Source of the DNA: Diprion similis
Lineage: Eukaryota; Arthropoda; Insecta; Hymenoptera; Diprionidae
Length of the DNA stretch: 64,000 nt
NCBI RefSeq assembly: GCF_021155765.1
Contig: NC_060114.1
Span: forward strand, 9,109,501 to 9,173,500
Direction: 5' to 3'
Positions within the stretch are counted from its first letter, which is position 1. The number at the start of each line of letters is the position of its first letter. A model generated the notes under the pieces. It saw only the letters and a program-made list of their open reading frames with translations. It ran no database searches and was not told where the DNA came from. This document shows, piece by piece, positions 21,890-32,410 of this stretch. The position numbers and the translations under genes were made by a program.

Positions 21890-24738
21890 TTAGGCTTTGT
21901 CTGGGAATGCCGGTAGACCAAACAATTCTGGTTTAAATTCCTCCAAGCTGTTTATAACCAGCGTAGCGGTGTTCTGCAATCTTTTCGGTAGGTTTTCATC
22001 AGGCACCATAACGCATTGCATTCCAGCCGCGAGTGCAGCTTGCACACCATTCGGAGCATCTTCAAAGACGAGACACTGGAAGAAAAAGAAAGAAGATTGA
22101 AAACGCTGTACGCGCTATAGAGCTGGGTTATCCAATTGTAAAACTGCTGGTGAACCAACCTTGGCAGGGTCTGCTGGCTCGGGAAATCTTTCAGCGGCGA
22201 CAATGAATATGTCGGGGCATGGTTTTCCCCTCCTGACGCCAGGGTCAGAACCACCGAGTACTTGGTGATTGAACAGATCGAACACTTCCAAGCTGTTGAC
22301 AGTTTTCAGCTTGTAGCTTTCCGCGCCCGAGCTTGTCGCCAGAGCTATTGGAATGTTGTGAGCTTTCAAATGGCGCAGCAACCTCTCAGCACCTGTGGAA
22401 TATTTGTCATAGGTGAGATTAGCACAGGGTTGTTCTATACTGTTTCTTTTGATTCTCATACACGAGATATAGCGCAATAGCAAAACTTTTATTTACAGAA
22501 AACATGGTATGAATATCTGTCACGTTATTCCTTTTTTTTTCTTTCTTTGTTCCACAATCCTGTCGTGTATTTTACTTTTTCTGTATCGTGCGGTACTCGT
22601 GCGTTTAGTGGTTTAGTAGTTTTTTATCTGTCGTTGGTCAGAAAGCTTATCGAGTTGGTAAACATGTGGATTTGTGGTTTTTTCTACTTACGATATTGTT
22701 GCTAAGACAACAAAAAACATTAAATATAAACTTGTGCGATTGCATAAAAAAATTAGTATGTATGTATGTACATAGAGTGTATTTACATCATCTTTTGATT
22801 CATGTATGTGCGTGACGAAAGCTCATGAATTGTATATACTTAATGGATGTATAAGAATAATTAATACGGGAAAATCCATGTTCCTTAATCTCTCTGGCCC
22901 ATTTTAGGCTAGCAGAGGGGAAGAAGGAATAGACGTATAGAAAATTAAGAAACAGTTTGTAAGGGAAAAAAAGTAGCAAGATGAGACTTTAATGAAAACG
23001 ACAGTGAACAGCGACATTAAAATGACGGGGCAAAAAATTGTGGTCAAAGCGCAAAATTGCCAGGCAACTAACTATCTCTGTAATTCTATGCCAGTTATAT
23101 TGATAATTACTAGGGCAAAAGAAAGACAATAAATTCGCGATTAGTTATAGCGGTACAGCGACAACAACAACTTTGTGAACACAAAACAGAATGAATACAA
23201 TAACAAAACAGTTTCTGGGTTGTTATTTTTTTTTCTGTTTTTCTATGTATTTGTTGACCTGGCATCAATTTAACGTCTGTGAACAATTCCTTCTGCAAGC
23301 GGTGATAAATGTCTTGAAATTCGTTGGCGCTAAGGGGCAGCTTGTAATGCTGTATTATCATTTCGGCGCCTGTACGCTCCGGTCTCCCGAGAACTTGGAA
23401 CTGGATATCGCTTTCGTAACGCTGACCATACATGGAGCATATATTTTGATAAATAACTTTGTATATCCTCTCGGTATCTGCACAAATCAAAAAGAAGAGG
23501 AACAAAGACGAGGAAGAGAGGAAATAACGAAAAGGACAGGAAAGGAGGGGAAGGAAAATTCCTCCAGTTAAACATCAGTTTCAATAAAACACAGGCATAA
23601 TTACCGGGCAGTAATTTTGTACGAGGAAATAATTCGATGTACAATTTTTTTGCCTGAGCCTCAAACTCCTCGGGCTTCATCGGCAAATCTAGTATATCGA
23701 TTATAGCCGCTGCCACTTCAGTTGTCCTCAGTCCCATTATACGCGCCTTGTGCTCCCACGTGTATGTTTTGCCATATGGCGCGACGATTCGACTAAACGC
23801 TTCGGTATACAGCGTTTCCGTATCTGTACAAAATTTAACCTTCCATTGTTTTTCTTTGGATATCTAAGAACACGTTCCAAGGCTGATTGTCGAGTTCTAA
23901 TATGAATTTTCAAAAAAAACAGTCTACAGATAATATCAATCAATGAAGAATAGTCTTATCTCTTCATGACTGGTTGACTAAATAATTATCGTAAATCGTG
24001 GATCGCGACGACACGTGTGCAAATAAGTTACTCCTCTTTGATCACATAAACTCATTATCTCTGTGCTTTAAATCATTTGAAATCACTTGACAATGAGAGT
24101 AAAACTTGAAAGGCATTGACACGCAACAATTTCGAATCAATGAAGTTGTTTTTTCATTCAAAGTTGTACGTTACGAAATCATCCCCTTAATGTATTTTCA
24201 TTAAAACGTACTCAGACTTGTAGCTACTTAGATTTAGAAGCCTTTGATTCAGATGACTTTTAATCTGTCCATAGTAATTTTTCGTCAGCAATAAACTATT
24301 TTATCCATGATTATAAATTTCTATCTTCTCTTTTCCCTCTGCATGAAAAAAAAAAAGATTATACAGTTATTTTTATTCGTTTAAACGGTTCAAACATCGA
24401 GACAGAAATAGAATGGAAACTTCATAACCAGGAATCATCATTATCGATATCGTAGGGACGATTGCATCTTCGCGATAAGTTACTTCCTGGTCCCGCGACC
24501 TTGTTGAGGTCAAACTTAAAATAATCTACAAAGACAGCGTGAAAAAACGATGTGCAAGCATTGTACGCGGCATAATACATATTAAGGTGTGATATCGTTG
24601 TAACGAATATAATTTACTTTACACTAATAATATAATATAATCTTTGTAATTGTTTTGTTTAGTTTTTTTACCCAATAGAAGGCCGTCCATGTCAAAGATA
24701 CAGTGGGTGACAGGTTTGAACTGCGTATTGTTGGTCAT
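21890..24738 (-). CDS. HAD-type phosphatase, pseudouridine-5'-phosphatase-like (PUDP/HDHD1, Gs1-like)
   Basis: Coding exons: 24672-24738, then one of two alternative second exons (23605-23823 or 23259-23477), then 22160-22392 and 21890-22075. With one second exon the product is 234 aa (human PUDP about 228). HAD motifs are all present: the nucleophile pair Asp16/Asp18 in FDMDG, motif II in ALATSS (Thr115/Ser116), Lys152 in GKPCPD, and acidic motif III FEDAPNG (Glu178/Asp179). The ending [11 protein letters not shown] is characteristic of the PUDP/Gs1-like family, which dephosphorylates pseudouridine 5'-monophosphate or related small phosphates. Exon 2 encodes residues 23-95, the helical cap that covers the active site, so the choice of exon would alter substrate recognition. 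The exact substrate in this species is inferred. Confidence 0.92.
23259..23477 (-). other. Alternative cap exon 2b of the HAD phosphatase
   Basis: 219 nt, phase 1 to phase 1, flanked by GCAG|ATACCG and CCAG|GTCAAC. It encodes [20 protein letters not shown]... ending [10 protein letters not shown]. The Asp-Thr-Glu start, the central Leu-Pro and the Lys-Leu-X-Pro-Gly end are shared with exon 2a, while most surface positions differ. Using neither, either or both keeps the frame; mutually exclusive use is the most plausible. Confidence 0.85.
23605..23823 (-). other. Alternative cap exon 2a of the HAD phosphatase
   Basis: 219 nt, phase 1 to phase 1, flanked by ACAG|ATACGG and CCCG|GTAATT. It encodes [20 protein letters not shown]... 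ending [10 protein letters not shown]. It is homologous along its whole length to exon 2b, 127 bp away, and has identical length and phase. Confidence 0.85.
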
Positions 24739-26519
24739 TTTGGCAGCTGAATTCGAAGCACGTTGATGGTTAGGGTGGCGAATCTTTTAAGGTTACGCTG
24801 ATCTTGGGGCTGATGAATCTCTGCTCCCTCGCAGTGATCTCTCTGAATGCGTGTGCCTTGAAAGAACGCTTCGCAGCGCAATGCGTATTCTCCACTTTAC
24901 TGGACCGACGTCGACATCGTTTTCTTATCTCACCAAACACGCTACTGGCAGACTCGAAGCGTCGAGTAGTTCGAAGGACTGCGCCAGCAAATCCACCGCC
25001 AGGTTCCTGATCAAAACTGGAGATTGCCACATCCGCTTTGCGCAACGCATGATCTACCTTATCTATTTTATTATTATTTTATGGGTTAAGATGGAACATA
25101 TCACACGTGTCAGTGTACTTAAATCTCTCCTGAGGAGTAATAAGTCTAGAGCCATGTACAAACTGTTCCGTAAATAACATAAGTACCCGATAACCCCGCT
25201 CCTTGAACTACGGTTCGTTGGTATATTTTTCAGTCATCGTGCAGTTCAAGTTTTCTGCACTTTACAAATTCCCGCCTTAACTCGACGGTCACGCTACCTG
25301 CCATCAAGGTGCAAAATCAAATTGATTAGAAACCAATTTTAAACTGATTTTCCTTGAACAAAAAAAATTTCTAATTGGCTAGTCTTCACCGACTGTAAAC
25401 ATTCATTGATCAGATAAACGGCGATTTTTTTATATCAAACTTCTGATTTTTATCGACACTAACTATAAATGATTTCATTGGCCGGATCTAACGAAATAGG
25501 CCGATAAAATTACTTGCAAAGAAGATATCTCAGGTTTTCACCCTTGAAAGTCAGGCATGTCAAGGGGCGATTTGGCAGTTTCACCCACAAGATCATAATA
25601 TTTCTTAACCAATCTATCTGGAAAAGTTTTCTCACAACTAGAATGGGAAAATAATTTTCGCAATTTATGCAAATAAAAAAAAGCTGCCAAATTGTTATGC
25701 GTAGATCGCGTAGATTTCAACGAGCGGCTAGTGAAACCTATTCTACGGCCAGGCAAGGTGTTACTTGGCTAATTTAGGGTTCATACACGTCGGTTATGCA
25801 CTTATACATGCCACTCCTCCCAATGCAGAAAATGATGGAAGAAGGAAGGGATATATCAGTTTTAATGGAGGTACACGATTTAAATGGTATGATTGCTTTA
25901 TTGATAATGATCGAGTAATTGAATTGTAACAGATGAGGTCAATTTGAAGAAGTCGGTTTGGGGGAAGAGCTTGGATAGGGACGGGGAGATAGAATTAGAA
26001 GTAACTCGCGCGAAAGCTAGGATGGAAGTGAAGCGTTTAGAGAATGTAGAAGACTCGCAGGTTGCAGGTCAGAGGTGAACCTGCTGACTTGGAAAAGATA
26101 AGGAGAGGATGCAGGGTGTAAAGTAACTCTAAAACTGCGAAAAAGGGATAAGAATTTCCGCTTGGAGGACGTACAAAAATCATCCTTGACATGCGTTTTT
26201 TTTTAATTGCAAAAATCACACTTTTTTCTGCATTTTTACTACATTTTGTGCGCTTCAGGATTTATTTTGTAGGGTGGTTTTACCTTGTTAAAGGGCTTAA
26301 TGGCAGTTTAAAAAAAACGTGTCGCTTAGTTTTTAGTCTACTATAACATATTACAAAAGCAATCGAATAGGAGAGCTGGGATACCTTCCTTGTTTAGTGT
26401 CTGGTGTCAGAAAATTGACATAAAAGGAAAGCGCCCAGAGCAACAACATTAGTTGGCAATTCTCCCAACAGATGGTACTCTATTGCCGTTGCTCAGTTTT
26501 CTTTGTTTTTTTAGGTACT
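24739..26519. other. Intergenic region between the HAD phosphatase and PDIA6
   Basis: Divergent spacer. No coding feature recognised. The phosphatase promoter should lie at the left end. The PDIA6 promoter begins near 26450 and contains the ER-stress elements listed separately. Confidence 0.5.
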
Positions 26520-26544
26520 CGTGGACCAATCAGCGCAGTCCACG
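26520..26544. promoter_or_regulatory. Composite ER-stress element: ERSE-II (minus) and ERSE (plus) sharing one CCAAT box
   Basis: On the plus strand, CCAAT (26526-26530), nine bases, then CCACG (26540-26544) is a perfect ERSE, CCAAT-N9-CCACG. On the minus strand, 26530-26520 reads ATTGGTCCACG, a perfect ERSE-II, ATTGG-N-CCACG. Both use the same CCAAT box. NF-Y binds CCAAT, and ATF6 or XBP1 bind CCACG during the unfolded protein response. The site is about 400 bp upstream of the PDIA6 start codon, the expected place for an ER chaperone gene. Confidence 0.8.
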
Positions 26545-26945
26545 AAAAATCACGGAGAACCGCGGAGGCGGCATGCGATCTGCCGTTGATACGGGTTTAC
26601 GATACTCTTTGAAATAGACGACCTGTGAGTTCGACGGGTTCTTCTGACAGACGCATTGTGATTATTTTCGATATCTCATCAAAAACTCCAGCTGTTAGTG
26701 CATTCGAAGAAAGAGACAATGGAGGCTTTGATAGGTAAATATAACCAATTCTCAACGCTTTATTCACCCGAATGCCGAATCTAAAAAGGCCTCGCAGCCG
26801 GTCACTCGTTAATTTTTTCTGCATTTCTACCCGACGACCATTTGTCATTAAAACCGCGAGACCGTCTCTCCAGAGTTGGAAACGTATTCAGAAACAAAAA
26901 GCAAATTGTTCTGATTCCCTGCTAATTTTTTTTCCCGTTGCATCT

Positions 26946-28668
26946 ATGCTGTTCACAGCAGGTCTTGTTCTGCTCATTGCCGGGGCGAATGCTCTTTACC
27001 CGACCAGTTCGGATGTCGTCGACCTTACACCCAGCAACTTTGACCGTCTTGTACTGCAGAGCGACAATGTCTGGATTGTTGAGTTTTACGCTCCCTGGTG
27101 CGGCCACTGCCAGCAATTGGTACCCGAATATGGGAAGGCGGCAACAGCGCTCAAGGTATGACTCTGTTCACAATCCTATATCCAAAATTCACCGTCAACT
27201 ACACACTGCAGACAATCGGAATATCGGTTGTTAACATATCTCTCAATGCACAGGGTGTCGTGAAAGTTGGCGGCGTTAATGCAGACGAGCACAAATCCCT
27301 CGCAGGGAAGTATGGAGTGAGAGGATTCCCCACAATAAAAATTTTTGGTACGGATAAAAACAAACCTGACGATTATGACGGTGCGAGATCTGCCCAGGCA
27401 CTTGTTGATGCTGGATTAAATGCTGCTAAACAAAAGTCATACGCTGCTCTTGGAGGGAAGAAGAGTAGCTCAGGTTCTAAGGTTGGTTGAATTAAATCCA
27501 ATTTTTTTCCTAAATATTAACCCATTTTTCGAATCCATTCCTGAGTTGAATACTGAGTATTGAAACCTTTGCTTTCATACATAAAAATCGTCCGTTTCAG
27601 TCTGGAGACTCGAAAGATGTAGTCGAGCTGACTGACTCGAACTTCGACAAGCTGGTACTCGGTTCAGAAGATATGTGGCTCGTTGAATTCTATGCTCCAT
27701 GGTGTGGTCACTGCAAGAATCTGGCGCCACACTGGGCGTCTGCAGCGACAGAACTGAAGGGTAAAGTGAAGCTAGGGGCACTTGACGCTACCGTGCATAC
27801 ACTCAAGGTAATTTGGTACTTCAACCAGACATCAGTGTTTTGTTAGAATTACTTTGATGAATTTGAACCTTCTATTATTGTGTAAACCTCTCCGTCAATC
27901 CCAGGCAAGCGAGTACGGAGTTCAAGGTTACCCGACTATCAAGTTCTTTGCTCCGGGTAAGAAGGATTCGGACTCAGTCGCAGACTACGATGGCGGACGC
28001 ACTGGCAGCGACATTGTTAACTGGGCACTCGACAAACTTGCCGAAAATATTCCGGCCCCCGAGGTTGTCCAGATACTGGGTGAGAAAAGCCTGAAGGACG
28101 CTTGTGAAAGCAAACCGCTCTGCGTCGTTTCAGTGTTGCCACACATCCTCGACTGTCAAGCAGACTGTAGAAACGGATACTTGAAAATTCTCAAGACGCT
28201 CGGCGAGAAGTACAAGAAAAAGATGTGGGGGTGGGTTTTCTGGTCTTGTTATTTCTCAATAGGCGCTTAGAGTGAATCTTCTTTAAATCCATCTTGGCCA
28301 CAACGTATAACATCCATGCAAACTTTGTTTACTTTTATTCGGGTTTCAGATGGGTTTGGGCCGAAGCGGGCGCTCAGCCGAACATCGAAGAAGCCCTGGA
28401 GATCGGAGGCTTCGGTTACCCAGCCATGGCAGTGGTAAACGTTAAGAAGATGAAGTATTCTTTGCTGAGGGGTAGCTTTTCCCAGGATGGTATCAGCGAG
28501 TTCTTGCGGGACTTGAGCTACGGACGAGGGGGAACGGCGCCCCTGAAGGGAGCCCAGCTCCCTCCGATCTACGAGACCGAACCCTGGGATGGAAAAGACG
28601 GCGAGCCGCCCCAGGAAGAAGACATTGACCTGAGCGACGTCGACCTGGACGAGAAAGACGAGCTTTAA
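26946..28668 (+). CDS. PDIA6: Protein disulfide-isomerase A6 (P5/CaBP1)
   Basis: Five coding exons: 26946-27155, 27254-27481, 27601-27807, 27905-28230 and 28350-28668 (429 aa; human 440). The frame is open further upstream, but the Met at 26946 begins a good signal peptide ([16 protein letters not shown]) that matches the family. Two thioredoxin domains carry active-site CGHC at residues 52-55 and 181-184, each in the block [11 protein letters not shown] third, redox-inactive thioredoxin-fold region ([23 protein letters not shown]...) follows. The end is acidic ([17 protein letters not shown]) with a KDEL retention signal. The enzyme forms and rearranges disulfides in the ER lumen and is an unfolded-protein-response target, which fits the element at 26520-26544. 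Confidence 0.97.
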
Positions 28669-30110
28669 TTCTGCCTGGTCATGTTTTATCTTATTGTTAA
28701 AATAGAAGAAAGAGACATCGCTCGAATTCACGGAGTTTCGCCTTGGCTGTTGTTATGTGAGCAACAATGAGAATTTGACAAATCACATTCGCGTCGAAAG
28801 TCAAGTGGTGACGATACTGTCGTTTTACATCGGATCTCTAAAAAAAAATTTCACTGAAACGAATCCCACGATCCGTTGTCAGTTGATTGATATATCTTGT
28901 CCTTGAAAAAAATTCTTAAAAAACGTGTTAGATGAAAGAGACGGCAGAGCTACTTGCTTTGAAACTCTTCGAATCTTAGAATAATTTTTGAATAAGTTTG
29001 AATCATTCATCATCAAAGTAAGACTCATTCCTTTCACAGATATTGTAGGATTCAACCACACATGATAAAAGACAGGGAAAATAATCGCACTGACCCTAAG
29101 CGTCTAGCCAAATCATGATGGATTGTATGCTTGTAGCCATTCCATGTTCATTTTCTGTTCTTCTGTTTTCTTCCCCATTTACCGTTTTTTTTAATGAATT
29201 TGCGTCTTAATTGGTATACTCGCTGCATGTGCTCGGGATCAACTAATTTACTTGCATACTTGTTAAGAAAACATGTATTCTCTCGAAACCTTCCTAATAC
29301 ACACAAAGTCTTCCGCTCCATGCGCAAAATTTAATGCCGTTGGGGTGAAGATCCGAGGGTAAATTTCTGCTGCGAAATTTGCTTTCGGTCATCTTAATTT
29401 CCTATTCCCTTTTTTCAATTCAGAATTGTATGTATGCATAAAATAACTAGTGAAAAATATCATACTTACCTTACATATGTAATTGTAATGTAATTTGTTA
29501 GAAATAATCAAATGCATTTGAGTATGTTTGTGTAACAATTATTATTTCGTTTTGTATAACAAATAAATTTCACATTGAAATGTTTAATGCGGCATAGTCT
29601 TATTCTCGAAAAATGTGTATTTCCTAAGATGGTAAATAGGAAAGGTCAAAGATAAAGCGGACTACTGATGGAAATATCAATGAATTTATTCAATATACAT
29701 GTATAGGTGTATATAGTACAAAAAAAGAGTAAATAAAGTAATATTAGGTTCTAAAAGCAATCATAAGAGTATACATCTAGTATATGAGATATAAAATGCA
29801 TATTACTGAGCTACTCAAAGCTTCAGTGGGCATTTTGGCAGTACGAAAATTGAGCTGGTTTTAGCAATAAGATTAATTAAAGTTCATATTATGATCTAAT
29901 ATACATGTACAATGGAAAGAAGTGAGATCATCGCTTTTTTTGTTGTCTGAGAAAAACAATGACGATCTTATCTCCTTTCCAAGAGAGCATGCTACTCATT
30001 ACTTGCTAGGATCTTACAATTATCGCATTGTTATTTTTACTTTCCTTCCTAATGATTATTTTCCAATTCGTTAAGGCCTAATTTGAGCAGCGATAAAATA
30101 TTATTAACTA

Positions 30111-30173
<63 letters not shown>

Positions 30174-30522
30174 TTTTGGGTGTATGTAAAGCATGTATAC
30201 ACATAAGTACAAAAATATGGCCTTAATATTGAACACGCAAAAAAAATGTTACGCGCGTGATATCGGAAGCATCGGATCCTTGCTGTCTTGAATAATTCTC
30301 AAACTGTACCTAAATTTTCAGAAACAAAGACCGACGGTATCTCGCGAAAAAATTCGTTACGGTGCTCGCGGTTCTTCATGTCGCGATTATATACAAAGAG
30401 AATGAAAAAACGAGAAGCAATCGTTGGTGAATTCTGAGCAACCCATTGAAGGATTGTCCTTTGAATAAAAAAAACAGAAGACACGCATTCAAAGTAAAAT
30501 TGTAAAACTAAGGGACGCATAG
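28669..30522. other. 3' region of PDIA6 and convergent spacer
   Basis: Probable PDIA6 3'UTR, with an AATAAA at 29562-29567, followed by spacer and the 3'UTR of the minus-strand membrane-protein gene. A long AT microsatellite lies at 30114-30171. No further gene recognised. Confidence 0.5.
30114..30171. repeat. (AT)n microsatellite
   Basis: Nearly 60 bp of uninterrupted AT dinucleotides, the longest in the window. Confidence 0.95.
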
Positions 30523-30980
30523 TCAGAGAACGTTGGTCAACTCTATCATATCGTAGCTGCGTTCTCTCTTGCAGATGTAGGGATAGAAGACGAAGGCGTA
30601 ATAGCCGCCAGTGCCGACGAGGATCACACCCACTACGATGGCTATGATGCCCCAGGCCGAGAGGCCCTTGCCGCCCTTCGCCAGGTCGCTGTCGCGTTTT
30701 CCCTGCTCCGAAGAACGAGCAGCGGCGTCGCGGCCAGTGGAACCCAAATCGCCGTAGTAATTTCCGTTGCTGCGATACTGCCTGACGCCGCTGCTTGTAC
30801 TCCGGCCGCCGCTACCAAACGGAAACGCGGCGTCGGCATCGTGGATCAGTACTGGAAATATATACGAAAAGTTTTCGTTATGTACCAAGTTTCTCTTTTG
30901 TAGAGCAAAGTAATTGAAGGTTTTTCCTCACAGTACTCACGCAAGACTGCGGCTACAAGGATAGCGTATTTTCTCAGCAT
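30523..30980 (-). CDS. Small type I membrane protein, unrecognised
   Basis: Two coding exons, 30941-30980 and 30523-30851 (122 aa), joined at TTGC|GTGAGT...CCAG|TACTGA. The join completes a signal peptide, MLRKYAILVAAVLLLIHDADA, interrupted by the intron; this is good evidence that the short first exon is real. The predicted ectodomain (about 50 residues) is rich in Gly, Ser, Arg and Asp. One strong transmembrane segment follows (AWGIIAIVVGVILVGTGGYYAFVFY). The cytoplasmic tail is short, with a Cys-Lys-Arg-Glu-Arg juxtamembrane and a Tyr-Asp-Met-Ile-Glu-Leu end that could be a sorting or signalling motif. I do not recognise the family. It lies 650 bp from the left edge of the satellite array. 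Confidence 0.7.
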
Positions 30981-31637
30981 CTCAGTCAACCCTTTCTGTT
31001 TATGACGGACGAGAGGATCTCCAGAACCTCGTACGACTGGGTACAACGAATCGTCGAACTGCGTCGGACACTGCTGAGCCACAGGCAACTTTGCTGAGCC
31101 AGGAGCTATGAGCGATGCACTTGAGTATATCGATATCACTGACGTGACGCTGCATGTGTGAATACACATGTGTATGGTTCCAGCTTTAACCGCAGATGTC
31201 GGATGCAGTTGACACGTATACTGCTGCCATCTGCCGCATGGTGGGGTAACTCAGGCGACTGAATCCGATTTGAATTGTCTCATGCTTGACAGATTGTAGT
31301 GATAATGTAAATAACAAGATAAATAAAGGGAACTGTTGAAGATGATTAACTAAAATGTGCAACGATTGCACGTTCGAAAGAAACCCCTCGCAGAGAACAG
31401 AATGCCGGATATTTTCTTATGTGCTTAGACACGATTATACTACTCGTAGTGATTTTGCCACACAAAATGATAAACAGAATCGAAAAAATCAACAGTTGGG
31501 TTAGATGTTGAAGCAGAACATACAAATAAGCCTTCAAATGCGCTGTTACGGTTGAACCTGCAGAATTGCCTTCAGACACACTACATCAACGTCGAGATCC
31601 CTGGTGCTATGCGATGGCCTCGGTTCGGATATTCGCA
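30981..31637. other. Flank between the membrane-protein gene and the satellite
   Basis: About 650 bp without recognised coding content; probably the 5' flank of the minus-strand gene. Unique-looking sequence runs up to the first recognisable satellite words at about 31638. Confidence 0.5.
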
Positions 31638-32342
31638 GTACGCTCTTTTTAATGTGTTTGTTGCATTCCTGAGGGTCCAATTAGTCAGAACGTAGTCCTG
31701 CAAGACGGTTGCAAAGAGATAAGTTTTGCACTCAGAAATTCACCGAAAAAGTAAGGCCAACCCCTTTGGATTTTTGCCGGAAATTTCGACGACTTTGAAA
31801 AGTGCTGCAATTAATTCTTTGGGGCACTATTCCGACGTAATTTTGCGAGAGAAATCGATTGAGCAAGTCCCAATACGCTGCAAGCAACGGATCGAAAGTT
31901 ACAGCCAAAAAACTGCAGATTTTCATCGTCATTTCTCTGCTGTTGGTCCTACGCTTTTTTTGATGTGTTTTTTGAGTTCCTGGGGTTCCATTTAGCCAAG
32001 AAACGGTCATACAAATCAATTCGGCGACCAGAAATTTTCGGCTTCAAAAATCGCAAAAAAAGTAAGGCTAACCCCTTTGGATTTTTGGCGAAAATTTCGA
32101 CGACTTTGAAAAGTGCTGCGATCAATTCTTTAGGGCACTATTCCGACGTAATTTTGCGAGAGAAATCGATTGAGCGCAGTCCCAATACGCTGCGAGCAAC
32201 GGATCGAAAGTTACAGCCAAAAATCTGCAGATTTTTATCGTCATTTCTTTGCTGTTGGTCCAACGCTTTTTTTAATGTGTTTTTTGAGTTCCTGGGGTTC
32301 CATTTAGCCAAGAAACGGTCATACCAATCAATTCGGCGACCA

Positions 32343-32410
32343 GAAATTTTCGGCTCCAAAAATCGCAAAAAAAGTAAGGCTAACCCCTTTGGATTTTTGG
32401 CGAAAATTTC
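32343..32410. repeat. Representative dyad (stem-loop) within a satellite monomer
   Basis: The right arm at 32392-32410 reads GATTTTTGGCGAAAATTTC. The left arm at 32343-32364 is its exact reverse complement apart from a three-base GCT insertion at 32353-32355. The loop is 27 nt. The same pair of arms recurs with minor variants in nearly every monomer of the array. Given once here as the example. Confidence 0.85.

Noticed and set aside
24770-25045. Arg-rich open frames on both strands next to the HAD phosphatase promoter
   Set aside because: No domain, no plausible partner exons; overlapping frames on both strands suggest composition rather than coding.
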